A stretch of DNA of 64,000 nucleotides, taken from CBDFNN01 sp965250215 (GTDB taxonomy: Bacteria; Bacteroidota; Rhodothermia; Rhodothermales; DATKEJ01). The notes under the pieces are model-generated. The model searched no databases. It was not told the origin of the DNA and was given only the letters and a program-made list of their open reading frames with translations. The position numbers and the translations under genes are program-made. The stretch is from positions 4,464,001-4,528,000 of the forward strand of contig CBDFNN010000004.1 in assembly GCA_965250215.1 (NCBI GenBank), in the 5' to 3' direction. This document shows positions 41,347 to 50,639 of the stretch, in pieces (position 1 is the stretch's first letter; every line of letters starts with the position of its first letter).

Positions 41347-42828
41347 CCCCCTCCTACTCCTCCAATTGCTCTCCTTCGGAGCACTTACAACCTTAGCTTG
41401 CTTGGTCCCAGTGCCATCTCTCAAGAGCGCGCCAGCAATTACAAAAAGTAATTCGTCTTCCAGCTCAGTTTCCGGCTCGAAGTATTTGTCAACAAACTGT
41501 GTTGTATAGTGACCCTCAACGAAGGCCGGGTGTGCCATAACAAATCGACAAAAACTCAATGTCGTTTCGACACCTGCGATCTGATATTCCGATAGAGCTC
41601 GAGACATCTTAGAAATCGCCCTTTGCCGAGTGGGAGCGTGAACTACAAGTTTTGAAATCATAGGATCGTAGTATCTCGATATTTCCTGCCCCTCTCTAAC
41701 TCCGGCCTCAACCCTAACTCCAGGTCCTCCAGGAGCTCGGTGAATTCGCAACGTGCCAGGACTAGGCATAAATCCCGTATTTGGATCCTCCGCATAGATG
41801 CGGCACTCAATCGAATGTCCATTTCTTTCGACCTCGTCTTGACTCAGACTCAAGGGCTTCCCTTCCGCGATGTTGATCTGTTCCCGTACTAGGTCTACAC
41901 CCGTAATCTCTTCCGTCACAGGATGCTCCACCTGAAGTCGCGTATTCATCTCCATGAAAAAGAAGTCTTCCTTGTCATCGACAAGAAATTCGATAGTACC
42001 AACACCCAGATAATCACAAGCTCGAGTCGCTAGAATCGCGGCTTCGCCCATTTTTTGTCGGGTTTCTTCACTCAACCATGAAGATGGGGCCTCCTCGATT
42101 ACCTTTTGATGGCGTCTTTGAATCGAGCATTCTCTCTCCATCAAGTGAATTACATTACCGTGCTGGTCCGCAGCAACTTGGAGCTCAATATGGCGGGGTC
42201 GCTCAAAAAACCGTTCGATGTAGACACGCCCATCGGAAAAAGCGGATTTAGCCTCTCGCTGGGCGGCCTCGATATTCGCCTGCAATTCTGAACCTTCTCG
42301 AACAATGCGCATGCCCTTCCCTCCTCCTCCAGCTGCGGCCTTGATAAGAATTGGATAGCCGATTTCCTCTACCGCCTCCATGGCTTCCTCAGAATTTGCG
42401 ATTGCGTCCAAGGTCCCAGGTGGAGTTGCTACACCATGCTCGGCCATTAGTAGGCGAGCTTTGGTTTTATCTCCCATGATCCTTATGGATTCTGCGCTGG
42501 GTCCGATGAATATCAATCCAGCAGCTTCACAGGCAGCAGAGAATTCGGCATTCTCTGATAGAAATCCGTAGCCAGGATGAATGGCGTCTGCACCAGCCAT
42601 TTTTGCCGCCTCAAGTATCTTATCTACACGGAGGTAGGACTCAGAAGAGGCAGCTGGCCCTATGTTGATCGCCTTGTCCGCCATCAATACATGAGGAGCT
42701 TGGGCGTCGGCGTCGGAATAGACGGCAACACACTCGATACCCATTTCCCTGAGGCTGCGAAATATTCGAATAGCGATCTCTCCGCGGTTGGCGACTAGAA
42801 CCGATCCTATTTTATTCTCTTTCTTCAA
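41341..42828 (-). CDS. accC: Biotin carboxylase subunit of acetyl-CoA carboxylase
   Basis: A 495-residue biotin carboxylase with all subdomains. The N-terminal NRGEIAIRIFR opens the pre-ATP-grasp fold, GGGGKGMRIV is the ATP-grasp glycine loop, and EMNTRLQVEHPVTE carries metal-binding and catalytic residues. It carboxylates biotin on the carrier protein with ATP and bicarbonate, the first step of fatty-acid synthesis. accB is not next to it, unlike many genomes. The last dozen residues (SNWRSRRGQ) merge into repeat-word DNA. Confidence 0.93.
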   Translation of the reverse strand: MKKENKIGSVLVANRGEIAIRIFRSLREMGIECVAVYSDADAQAPHVLMADKAINIGPAASSESYLRVDKILEAAKMAGADAIHPGYGFLSENAEFSAACEAAGLIFIGPSAESIRIMGDKTKARLLMAEHGVATPPGTLDAIANSEEAMEAVEEIGYPILIKAAAGGGGKGMRIVREGSELQANIEAAQREAKSAFSDGRVYIERFFERPRHIELQVAADQHGNVIHLMERECSIQRRHQKVIEEAPSSWLSEETRQKMGEAAILATRACDYLGVGTIEFLVDDKEDFFFMEMNTRLQVEHPVTEEITGVDLVREQINIAEGKPLSLSQDEVERNGHSIECRIYAEDPNTGFMPSPGTLRIHRAPGGPGVRVEAGVREGQEISRYYDPMISKLVVHAPTRQRAISKMSRALSEYQIAGVETTLSFCRFVMAHPAFVEGHYTTQFVDKYFEPETELEDELLFVIAGALLRDGTGTKQAKVVSAPKESNWRSRRGQ

Positions 42829-43052
42829 ATTAGCTTATGCAACTCTGCTTGACTTGCCCGTATAGAATTTTGTGCCTTTTGGTAGTATGTTAGCGCCATC
42901 CGGCACACATTATTAATCGTTAGCCAAGCTTGCTGGCAGCGCGATAACAATTTCAGAAACTAGATTATCTACTAGCTAATCCCTAATTCTTATCGGCCAG
43001 TATTCAATCTTCCACGAGGATTTGTCTCCACCATAATCAATTTGTTAACCCT

Positions 43053-43880
43053 CTGAATCTTCCTGATCACTATAGCACCCTTGGAATAAAGACCTCCGCT
43101 CGGAAGGATGAGATCAAGAAAGCCTATCGGATGAAGGCTAGAGAATGGCATCCAGACCGAAACCCTGACAATCCCAAGGCGGAAGAGGAGTTCAAGCGCG
43201 TTCAAAATGCCTATGAAGTCCTTTCCGACCCCATGAAAAAGGGTCGTTATGATTTGTACCGACGAAATCCCTTTTTTCGAAGCACAGGCCCATCGCAACA
43301 GGATGAGAGTCACTACGAAGAGAAGGACGGCTTCGATATCGCTTTCGATTTTCTAGATGACCTCTTTGACAAACTCTTCGGAGTCAACGAGAGTCTCTCG
43401 GAAGAACAGCTTGAATTGGAATTAAGTTTGGCACAAATCATGACGGGCGTCAAGAAAGAAATCAAGCTTCCAGATGGCCGGCGTTTGAAAGTCGATATCC
43501 CATCCGGTGTTAAACAAGGTGACCTTATCCGCCTAAAACGAGGAGATTCCGGCGGAGACATTCTTATCTCAATCAAGATTTCGAAGGACACTCATTTCAA
43601 AAGAATCGGAAACGACGTATATCTCAAGCAACAAGTCTCTGTGCTCGACTTACTGCTGGGCGGTTCGATCAGAGTCGCTGATCCCACTGGAAAGAAATTC
43701 ACGATCAAAGTCCCGAAAGGAAGTCAACATGGGACAAAGCTTCGCTTAAAAGGACATGGTATCATAGCGCGGGCTCAGCGAGGCGACCTGTATGTCGAAT
43801 TTGATTCCGTCGTACCCTCCGATTTGAGCGAAGCAGAAATTGAAATGCTCGAGCGTATCAGAAAGAAAGCAGAACGATAA
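43053..43880 (+). CDS. CbpA/DnaJ-like co-chaperone, start codon non-standard
   Basis: The J-domain begins at DHYSTLGI, 19 codons upstream of the first ATG (43131), and has the HPDRNP signature. The C-terminal substrate-binding domains are present (GVKQGDLIRLK and VPKGSQHGTKLRLKGHG), but the cysteine-rich zinc region of DnaJ is missing, as in CbpA. It should stimulate an Hsp70 ATPase. Between the in-frame stop at 42984 and 43131 there is no ATG, GTG or TTG. CTG 43053, giving MNLPDHYSTLG, is my best start, otherwise ATT at 43020 or 43002. The next gene starts two bases after its TAA. Confidence 0.75.
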   Translation: MNLPDHYSTLGIKTSARKDEIKKAYRMKAREWHPDRNPDNPKAEEEFKRVQNAYEVLSDPMKKGRYDLYRRNPFFRSTGPSQQDESHYEEKDGFDIAFDFLDDLFDKLFGVNESLSEEQLELELSLAQIMTGVKKEIKLPDGRRLKVDIPSGVKQGDLIRLKRGDSGGDILISIKISKDTHFKRIGNDVYLKQQVSVLDLLLGGSIRVADPTGKKFTIKVPKGSQHGTKLRLKGHGIIARAQRGDLYVEFDSVVPSDLSEAEIEMLERIRKKAER

Positions 43881-43881
43881 T

Positions 43882-44655
43882 TTGAAACTACATTTTGAAA
43901 AGCACGGAGATGCGGAGCGATCCCTGGTCATTATCCACGGTTTCCTTGGTTCAGGCGAAAATTGGAGAACGATTGCTCGGCAGCTTTCTGAACACTTTAC
44001 AGTTTATTTGCCTGACATTAGAAACCACGGGAAAAGCGAGCATGCAGATGAGATGAGCTATGAACTTTTGGCTGCTGATATTAAGGTGTTTGTGGAAGAG
44101 CATGTCGATCAAGAGAATGTTGATCTTATTGGTCACTCCATGGGTGGAAAAATCGGTTTTCAATTAGCTGAGACTTATCCGGGAATTCTGAATAGTCTTT
44201 TGGTCGTGGACATCGCCCCAAAGGAATATGAGGGCGGACATGAAGCGATTCTGGACGCCATGCAGAGTTTGAATCTCGATGCTGTAAAGAACCGAAAGGA
44301 CGCGAACCATTTACTTTCTGAAGGTATTTCGGATCAGGTGGTCCGACAATTTATACTAAAAAACCTTGTCCGTGAGGAGAGTGGCGAATACGAATGGCGG
44401 ATTCCGATCAAGACTTTGATCGATAATTATAGCCAAATAAAGACGGGTATTTCATTCACAGAGAGAAAAAAACCACGCTTATCCCTCATTTATGGTGCGA
44501 GGTCGGGTTATGTAAACCAGAATGATCTTAATGACTTAGGCCAGGCCTTTCCTGAGTTTTCAAGCTTTGAAATGGACGCTGGCCACTGGGTTCACGCTGA
44601 AAAACCATCCGCATTCTTAGAAAGGGTAAAAAAACACCTTAAAATACTTGCATAA
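43882..44655 (+). CDS. Alpha/beta hydrolase of the YbfF type
   Basis: Start TTG 43882 directly after the co-chaperone stop gives 257 residues and MKLHFEKHG; the frame upstream of it is the chaperone gene read in another frame. It has the HGFLGSGENW oxyanion loop, the nucleophile S in GHSMGG (near 44137), and His in AGHWVHAEKP. The family cleaves short acyl-CoA, palmitoyl or other esters. It is cytoplasmic, without a signal. The pair with the co-chaperone is probably co-transcribed. Confidence 0.85.
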   Translation: MKLHFEKHGDAERSLVIIHGFLGSGENWRTIARQLSEHFTVYLPDIRNHGKSEHADEMSYELLAADIKVFVEEHVDQENVDLIGHSMGGKIGFQLAETYPGILNSLLVVDIAPKEYEGGHEAILDAMQSLNLDAVKNRKDANHLLSEGISDQVVRQFILKNLVREESGEYEWRIPIKTLIDNYSQIKTGISFTERKKPRLSLIYGARSGYVNQNDLNDLGQAFPEFSSFEMDAGHWVHAEKPSAFLERVKKHLKILA

Positions 44656-44669
44656 ATCACTATATAGTT

Positions 44670-44815
44670 ATATACTTTCATCGAACACTTGTCAAGGAGG
44701 TGTTCACGTAAGAGACCCCTGATAAGAATTTGAGGCTAAACAAACTTATCGGCAAGGATTTTACATTTTACTTTGGTGCATAACCGGACGCGTCCCCCGC
44801 GTCCGGTTTTCTTTT
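44670..44815 (+). ncRNA. Candidate small RNA with three hairpins
   Basis: Between convergent genes, TATATAGTTATATACTTTC (44661-44679) resembles a Bacteroidota promoter. Three hairpins follow: GAACAC/GTGTTC (44683-44705), GATAAG/CTTATC (44721-44750), and a strong terminator at 44782-44815. No open frame of length explains the conservation-like structure. It could be an independent sRNA of roughly 140 bases, or a 3' UTR element of the hydrolase gene. Confidence 0.45.
44782..44815 (+). terminator. Strong intrinsic terminator
   Basis: A perfect 11-base-pair stem (44782-44792 with 44798-44808), loop TCCCC, then TTTTCTTTT. It is the strongest terminator in the window. Confidence 0.85.
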
Positions 44816-44983
44816 GTAGAATCGTTTTGGAGTCCATCTCACACCAACTCGCTCAAGCTAGATGTGAGATCAACACTGTCTATCTGTACGCCACCTCGTG
44901 CCGAGCTGACCCGTCCTTCTAATCCGTCTTCTCTTTCCCTAACCTGCATTGAAGGCCGCTATCACGACAAAAGCCAGAGCTCC

Positions 44984-45018
44984 ACCCCTCACTCCTCACT
45001 CTTCACTCTTCACTTCTT
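44984..45018 (-). repeat. GTGAGGAGTG word overlapping the rarA stop
   Basis: On the minus strand the rarA end reads GAAGTGAAGAGTGAAGAGTGAGGAGTGAGGGGTGG, with the stop TGA at 44998-44996. At least four GAGTGA-type units are in tandem. The last residues EEVKSEE derive from it. Confidence 0.6.
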
Positions 45019-46285
45019 CCTCCCCTCTTCCCTTCGACTCATAATAATTCCTCCCCACCAACTCATCAGGCAAGTACTGCTGCTCCACCCAAGCCCCAGG
45101 GAAATCGTGGGGGTATTTGTATCCCTTGCCATGTCCGAGGCCTTCAGAATCCCGATTTCCATCTTTGAGATGATTAGGGACATCACCAGATCGTTCGTTT
45201 GCAACATCGTTCAGAGCTGAAAATATGGCCTTGGCTGAGTTGCTCTTCGGTGCACGCGCCAAATACAGACAGGCCTGTGACATCATATAGCGACCTTCCG
45301 GCATCCCGACAAACTCATAGCCTTGAAAGCACGACATCACCACCTGTATCGCCTGCGGATCAGCTAGACCAACATCCTCGGAAGCAAAAATTGCCATTCG
45401 TCTGAAAATGAATCTAGGGTCTTCTCCGGCATAGAGCATTCTGCTCATCCAGTATATCGCCGCATCTGGATCACTTCCTCGCATCGACTTAATGAAGGCA
45501 GAGATGATGTCATAGTGTGCATCACCCGACTTGTCATACATCACCGCACGCCGCTGAATGCTATCTTCTGCAACCTCCAAATTTATTCTTATACTCCCCT
45601 CTTCATCGGGACTCGTTACAACAGCCAACTCTAGTGCGTTCAACAAGGATCTAGCGTCACCGTTGGATGTCGAGATCAAATGCTTTCTTGCATCGTCGTC
45701 GATACTAAGATTTTTGTCACCAAATCCTCTTTCCTTGTCAGCCAAAGCTTGATCCACGATTTGACTGAGATCCTTTTCCTCCAGCATTCTCAGTTCAAAA
45801 ACTCGTGATCTGCTCACTAGAGCTTTATTGACTTCGAAATATGGATTTTCTGTCGTGGCGCCAATTAAGATGACTAGGCCGCTCTCAACATGCGGTAGAA
45901 GTGCATCTTGCTGAGATTTGTTAAAGCGATGAACCTCATCGATAAAAAGAATCGTGGTCTGGCCATGATACTTTTTCAAGTCGGCTGCTTTGGAGATCGC
46001 TTCACGAATATCCTTGACTCCAGATAAAACCGCATTCAACGAGGAAAACTGCGATTTAGTCGTTTGAGCAATGATCTGAGCTAACGTGGTTTTCCCAGTA
46101 CCGGGTGGACCAAAGAATATCAGTGACGACAACTGGTCAGCCTCAATAGCCCGCCGCAATAGTTTTCCCTCTCCGATGATGTGTCCTTGACCAGCAAACT
46201 CACTCAGCGTTCGAGGCCGCATCCGATCCGCCAAAGGTTGCCTCCTGTCTGAACTGATTTTACTCGCGTCAAAAAGATCACTCAT
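44996..46285 (-). CDS. rarA: Replication-associated recombination protein RarA (MgsA)
   Basis: A 429-residue AAA+ clamp-loader-like ATPase. Walker A is GPPGTGKTT (residues 59-67), Walker B is LFIDEVHRF (D116), sensor 1 is ATTENP, and the C-terminal MgsA domain has MRGSDPDAAIYW and EDVGLADP. RarA binds SSB and acts at stalled forks. The start overlaps the cca stop by eight bases, so the two are probably transcribed together. The last residues are encoded by repeat words. Confidence 0.95.
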   Translation of the reverse strand: MSDLFDASKISSDRRQPLADRMRPRTLSEFAGQGHIIGEGKLLRRAIEADQLSSLIFFGPPGTGKTTLAQIIAQTTKSQFSSLNAVLSGVKDIREAISKAADLKKYHGQTTILFIDEVHRFNKSQQDALLPHVESGLVILIGATTENPYFEVNKALVSRSRVFELRMLEEKDLSQIVDQALADKERGFGDKNLSIDDDARKHLISTSNGDARSLLNALELAVVTSPDEEGSIRINLEVAEDSIQRRAVMYDKSGDAHYDIISAFIKSMRGSDPDAAIYWMSRMLYAGEDPRFIFRRMAIFASEDVGLADPQAIQVVMSCFQGYEFVGMPEGRYMMSQACLYLARAPKSNSAKAIFSALNDVANERSGDVPNHLKDGNRDSEGLGHGKGYKYPHDFPGAWVEQQYLPDELVGRNYYESKGRGEEEVKSEE

Positions 46286-47927
46286 CTAAATCGATGTTCG
46301 TTTTGTCCATTAGCAACTTCCTCTTTTCCAGCTCAAGGACATCAAAAGCCCGATCTTGATTTTCCGGAAGACTGTGATTAAATATATAGCGTTTGATTCC
46401 AGGAATAATGCGTTTTTCCTTGGCCGGCAATTCTCTAACGTACTTCTCAAAAATATCAGCACGATAAAGACAGTCGTCCCTGATTTGCATCATGTAAGCA
46501 AAAGCGGCGTCGTGTTCATTATCGATTTCTCCATCTAGAATCGCCTCTCGGATGCTCCTCTTGATTATTCCCACCGCAATACCGGGTTTAAGATCTAGAT
46601 TAGTCATAATCTCAGCACCATTGACCGGGGGCTGAAATTTCCGAAGCTCGTCCTTCTCCTCTACCTGTGTCAGCTTTTCGTCGACCTGATCAAATCGACT
46701 TAAATACTTTCTCACTCGAGCCGGATTCTTCGATGTGATGTCAGCACGGACGAGAGTCATCAAGTCATCGATGTCTTCACCTGCATCAAATAGTAGACGA
46801 CGTACGGCTGAGTCCGTCACCGCATCTCCAACCAGTGAAACGGGTCGATGATGAAGCCGAACCAGCTTTTGTACATAATCCATTCTATCATCAAGCGGGA
46901 GCTTCATCCTCCGGAAAAGATTTGGAACCATACGGGCAGAAATTTCCTCATGCCCATGGAAGGTCCAGCCTTGCTTGGGATAAAACCTTTTCGAACTCGG
47001 CTTTCCTATGTCATGTAATAGAGCGGCCCACAGAATCCATTCTCTGAAAGGTCCATCCAGATCGGTGTGAAAGTCAACCGTGTTGGAGAGCACCTGCAAG
47101 GTATGGTAGAAGTTGTCCTTGTGCCGATGTCCATTTACCGTCTCGACCCCCGCAAGCGCTGCTAGCTCCGGTAAAATATGTTGGAGCAAACCCGTCTCAA
47201 AAAGAATTCGAAATCCACGTTCCGGGCTCCGGCTCATGATGATTTTTCTAAGCTCTTCCGTGATTCTCTCCTTTGAGACGATCTCGATGCGCTCCGTCTG
47301 GCGTGCCATCGCGGCCAGTGCATCATCGCTTATTTCAAAGCCGACCTGTGAGGCAAAACGAGCGCCGCGAATCATACGTAGCGGATCATCATCAAAAGTT
47401 GTATCAGGGTCCAGAGGTGTTTTCAGCAACTTAGCATCAAGGTCTGCAAGCCCACTGTGAAAGTCGATTAGCTCCCCATAATTCGCCGGACTGATATTGA
47501 CTGCCATGGCATTGATTGTGAAATCGCGCCGATCAATGTCCTCTCGGAGTGTCCCCTCTTCTACCTTTGGCTTCCTACTGTTTCGACTATAGCTCTCTTT
47601 GCGAGCACCAACAAACTCGAGACGTAAGTCTTCAGACAAGCCAAAATCTCCGGCACGAATCGTTACTGCGGCCGTTCCGAAATTTTCATAGAGAACAACC
47701 TTTCCAAACTTGAATTGTGCGGAAAGGGCTTTCGCTAATTTTACACCCGAATCTTGACCGAGACAGAGGAAGTCAATCTCATCCATGGGAAGGCGATCGA
47801 GACAGACATCTCTGACAACACCTCCAACAGCATAAATGGGAATGTCAAGAGACTCAGCTACTCTACCAATTTCTTTGCAGAGCAAATGGTCAACAAACCA
47901 GCTTTGCAGCTTTTCCTCGAAAGACAT
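46278..47927 (-). CDS. cca: CCA-adding enzyme / poly(A)-polymerase-type nucleotidyltransferase with HD domain
   Basis: A 549-residue class II nucleotidyltransferase. The head has GGVVRD (35-40) and the DEID catalytic pair (D49, D52), with the RRDFTINAM motif (132-140) of the family. An HD phosphohydrolase domain follows (H304/D305 in LLHDIGKP). It completes or repairs the 3' CCA of tRNA; a poly(A) polymerase role is less likely, given the length and HD domain. It overlaps rarA by eight bases. Upstream spacer has word-like DNA (47935-47990). Confidence 0.92.
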   Translation of the reverse strand: MSFEEKLQSWFVDHLLCKEIGRVAESLDIPIYAVGGVVRDVCLDRLPMDEIDFLCLGQDSGVKLAKALSAQFKFGKVVLYENFGTAAVTIRAGDFGLSEDLRLEFVGARKESYSRNSRKPKVEEGTLREDIDRRDFTINAMAVNISPANYGELIDFHSGLADLDAKLLKTPLDPDTTFDDDPLRMIRGARFASQVGFEISDDALAAMARQTERIEIVSKERITEELRKIIMSRSPERGFRILFETGLLQHILPELAALAGVETVNGHRHKDNFYHTLQVLSNTVDFHTDLDGPFREWILWAALLHDIGKPSSKRFYPKQGWTFHGHEEISARMVPNLFRRMKLPLDDRMDYVQKLVRLHHRPVSLVGDAVTDSAVRRLLFDAGEDIDDLMTLVRADITSKNPARVRKYLSRFDQVDEKLTQVEEKDELRKFQPPVNGAEIMTNLDLKPGIAVGIIKRSIREAILDGEIDNEHDAAFAYMMQIRDDCLYRADIFEKYVRELPAKEKRIIPGIKRYIFNHSLPENQDRAFDVLELEKRKLLMDKTNIDLDE

Positions 47928-48091
47928 GGAAACAGATTTTCAGATAATCAGATTGTCAGAACATCAGAGGGTCCGAAATCCCAGCTCCTTGTATTCAAAT
48001 AGGCACCAGATCAGGTCAATTGACAATAACCTTACTCGGCCAATCTTCTGACTTATTGAATCGAAACACGAATTACAGACAGTGAAACACC

Positions 48092-48397
48092 CTAATCTCG
48101 AAGGGCAGTTATCGCATTTTTGTCAACACGCACCTTCGTGTTGTCGTCTACTTGAATGAGAATACTGTCTTCCTTTACCTGATTAACGGTACCGAACATT
48201 CCACCAACGGTAACCACTTTATCACCTTTCTTGAGCTCCGTGATCATTGACTTCCTTTGATCCTCTTTCTTCTTCTGTGGTCGCAGGAGAATGAAGTAAA
48301 AGGCTAAACCAATGAGAGCCATGAATATAAATGGCGCAATAGGATTCGGACTAGAAGATCCGGATGGTGGAGCGATTCGTAGAAAGAGGTCGAACAT
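48092..48397 (-). CDS. yajC: Preprotein translocase subunit YajC
   Basis: A 101-residue YajC: a single hydrophobic helix (FIFMALIGLAFYFILLRPQ, about 22-40) and the conserved LKKGDKVVTVGGMFGTV segment. It accompanies SecDF in the membrane. The upstream 20 bases hold a GGGGCTAA array, and the SRP RNA gene lies upstream on the same strand. Confidence 0.95.
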   Translation of the reverse strand: MFDLFLRIAPPSGSSSPNPIAPFIFMALIGLAFYFILLRPQKKKEDQRKSMITELKKGDKVVTVGGMFGTVNQVKEDSILIQVDDNTKVRVDKNAITALRD

Positions 48398-48405
48398 GTG
48401 GTTTG

Positions 48406-48429
48406 GGGGCTAAGGGGCTAAGGGGCTAA
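48406..48429 (+). repeat. Octamer array GGGGCTAA, 3 copies
   Basis: Three perfect copies at 48406, 48414 and 48422, nine bases upstream of the yajC ATG (on its template strand). It belongs to the GGCTA-type word class. Confidence 0.8.
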
Positions 48430-48579
48430 TTTTGCATTCAGTTGTGATATGCCTAATTAATTGTCTCAGAATTAGATCCCGTTTGGGATTCTGCTCGCTC
48501 TATCAAAAGAATAATATCTCACTTTTTCAAGAAAGCCGGCCAATTTTCTCATCTACACAAGCCACCAAGACGCTTTCCC

Positions 48580-48595
48580 CTATCCAGTCGGATAG
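48580..48595 (-). terminator. Possible terminator hairpin after SRP RNA
   Basis: CTATCC-AGTC-GGATAG forms a perfect six-pair stem just past the 3' end of the SRP RNA; no clean U tract follows, so this is weak. Confidence 0.4.
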
Positions 48596-48602
48596 CGAAG
48601 AA

Positions 48603-48699
48603 GGGCAAGCGACCTGCATCGCGCTGCATCAACCACCTACCGCTGCTGCCTTCCGGCCCTGACGGGATTCGGCGGGAGCTAGCCGTACAAGACTTGCCC
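48603..48699 (-). ncRNA. ffs: Small bacterial signal-recognition-particle RNA (4.5S)
   Basis: The minus strand gives the helix-8 signature GTCAGGGCCGGAAGGCAGCAGC, with the GGAA tetraloop and AGCAGC internal loop that bind the Ffh protein. The 5' GGGCAAG (48699-48693) pairs exactly with 3' CTTGCCC (48609-48603), giving a 97-base hairpin RNA as expected. It guides membrane-protein ribosomes to the translocon. It lies upstream of yajC, another Sec-pathway gene. Confidence 0.93.
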
Positions 48700-49020
48700 A
48701 TCTCCGATATCCTTTCGGATTTTTTATCGGGTTTGCTTCAACAGGAGGATATAGGGAGGGTTCCGCTTGACTCAACAGGACTTTTACCCTCACGTGCTTG
48801 TGCATTTTTGCCTCTTCTATTCAACTAATTGGTCTCCTTTGGACCTGGAATTTCAGCCTTAGCCCGTCGTAAATTAAGCTCAGTTATCACACCGAATAAA
48901 TTAACAAAGCAAACGCATTGGTCTAATTTCTGACGATCTGAAATTCTGATATTCCGCCTTTCCCTTTCAAGCTGTTTTCCTCCTGAATTAGTTAGCCAAT
49001 CGTCTCAATAGACCTACTAT
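48700..49020. other. Intergenic, no gene recognised
   Basis: It should contain the SRP RNA promoter (to the minus side) and the promoter of the CPBP gene. CAACAGGA occurs twice (48739 and 48773), and a short ATCC-TTTC-GGAT stem is followed by T6 at 48708-48725. Nothing else is clear. Confidence 0.4.
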
Positions 49021-49890
49021 ATGAAACCATTTTTAAAGGCAATTTGCTTTCTAGCCCTTCTTATGCTTCTCGACGTCCTCTTTAGAGAAGGACTTGTTGG
49101 TTTTTTCGTTCCATTCATTTTGCCGGGATCTCTGAATTTACTTCTCCTATTTGGAGTCTTCGCAGCTCTCAGTTGGATCGTTACGAAATGGTTTTGCAAA
49201 TCAGATAAAATCGGCTTATCCGATTTGGGTATATCATTTAGTACAAGAAATCGATTCGATTTTCTCTTCGGATTTCTAGTCGGGCTAGGATTGTGGGCCA
49301 TCGTCTCAATCTCACAGTCTTACGCTGCCGGTTTTTCGTGGGAGCTAAGACCCAATCTTAGTGTCATGAATCTGCTTTACGGACTCATCTTCATCTTTAT
49401 TGCCGATTTGGGTACCGAACTTTTTTATCGAGCTTATCCGCTGACAATGTTTAAGGACAGTTTCGGAGCAATAGGTGCCGTTACAATAATGGTATTCTTT
49501 GTTGGTCTTAAAAGTTATTCTTCGGATGTAGAGGGCGAGCTACTCCTCTACATCATGTTGATTCCTGCACTGCACACAATCTTTTTTAGTTTCATCTATT
49601 TCAAAACGAGAAGACTAGGTGCCGCCTTAGGGGTTCATACGGGAGCAAATTGGGTGACTATTAGCATTTTCGATTTGCGAATTGAACAAGCAGGCCAAGC
49701 CATTCCATCCGGCATTTTTCAAGCCAATGTTGAAGTAGATGCTCTTTCCCTTGCAGCATTGCAATTGCCGTGGGTGTTCATGGCCCTGGCATTCAGTATT
49801 GCTGCATACTTTTGGTGGGTGAAAAACGAGAAGTCGGCCGTTAGTCGTTACCCGTTCCGGAAATCAGCTAGACGAGCCAGAAAAAGCTAG
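49021..49890 (+). CDS. CPBP-family intramembrane protease
   Basis: A 289-residue protein with about seven membrane helices. The glutamate motif of CAAX/bacteriocin-processing proteases reads TELFYR (near 49420), where the first of the usual two Glu is Thr. The downstream histidine site is VHTGANW. The family are metal-dependent intramembrane proteases or immunity proteins. The altered first Glu may reduce activity. It is not adjacent to a bacteriocin gene. Confidence 0.75.
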   Translation: MKPFLKAICFLALLMLLDVLFREGLVGFFVPFILPGSLNLLLLFGVFAALSWIVTKWFCKSDKIGLSDLGISFSTRNRFDFLFGFLVGLGLWAIVSISQSYAAGFSWELRPNLSVMNLLYGLIFIFIADLGTELFYRAYPLTMFKDSFGAIGAVTIMVFFVGLKSYSSDVEGELLLYIMLIPALHTIFFSFIYFKTRRLGAALGVHTGANWVTISIFDLRIEQAGQAIPSGIFQANVEVDALSLAALQLPWVFMALAFSIAAYFWWVKNEKSAVSRYPFRKSARRARKS

Positions 49891-49950
49891 ATCTACCAGA
49901 AAAGCCATAATAAATGTCGGATATTAAGACTATAACATAATTCGAGGCTC

Positions 49951-50613
49951 ATGCTGTCATTTAGTCGATTCGCTATCCTTTTCCTATCTACCACCTTTCT
50001 CTCGGCCTGCGGAAATCAGGCCCTGAAATTCGATGAGGGATTCACGTCCCTATTTAACGGAGACAATTTGGATGGATGGGTCGGCAACAAGGGATCATAT
50101 AAGGTCGCGGGAAACAAAATCGTTGTAGATCCTGAGGGTGAGTCTGGTGGTGGAAATCTCTACACCGAAAAAGAGTACAGTGATTTCATTCTCCGTTTCG
50201 AGTTCAAACTTACAGCCGGCGCCAACAATGGTCTTGGAATTCGTACTCCGAGGGATGGAGATGCCGCCTATGTCGGGATGGAGTTGCAGATACTCGACAA
50301 TACGGCAGAGAAGTACGCTGAGCTAGAAGCCTATCAATACCATGGATCAGTCTATGGTGTGATACCTGCGGAGAGAGGACACCAGAAGGCGATAGGAGAA
50401 TGGAATCTGCAGGAAGTCATTGTCAAAGGAATCAAGATCCGAGTCACACTTAATGGCACGGTTATCCTGAATGGGGATATCGAGGAGGCCAGCAAGAATG
50501 GAACGCTTGACAAAAAGGAGCATCCAGGCCTCCTTCGCGACAAAGGGCACATCGGATTTCTTGGTCACGGAGACCCCTTGAGCTTTCGTAATATTCGAAT
50601 TAAGGAACTGTAA
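49951..50613 (+). CDS. DUF1080 (3-keto-disaccharide-hydrolase-like) lipoprotein
   Basis: A 220-residue lipoprotein (MLSFSRFAILFLSTTFLSAC). The mature part is the DUF1080 concanavalin-like fold: SLFNGDNLDGWV, NLYTEKEYSDFILRFEFKL, NNGLGIR and HGDPLSFRNIRIKEL. Members act on or bind 3-keto-glycosides or other sugars at the cell surface. The convergent MFS gene ends 26 bases downstream. It is probably its own transcription unit. Confidence 0.9.
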   Translation: MLSFSRFAILFLSTTFLSACGNQALKFDEGFTSLFNGDNLDGWVGNKGSYKVAGNKIVVDPEGESGGGNLYTEKEYSDFILRFEFKLTAGANNGLGIRTPRDGDAAYVGMELQILDNTAEKYAELEAYQYHGSVYGVIPAERGHQKAIGEWNLQEVIVKGIKIRVTLNGTVILNGDIEEASKNGTLDKKEHPGLLRDKGHIGFLGHGDPLSFRNIRIKEL

Positions 50614-50639
50614 ACCTTCGATGTCCTGGAGGTCTTAGG

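Noticed and set aside
44830..44995. tRNA or other RNA between the terminator and rarA
   Set aside because: No TΨC loop or acceptor pairing is seen; the DNA is partly repeat words.
48432..48662. 76-codon plus-strand frame
   Set aside because: It is antisense to the SRP RNA helix 8, so its sequence is explained by the RNA.
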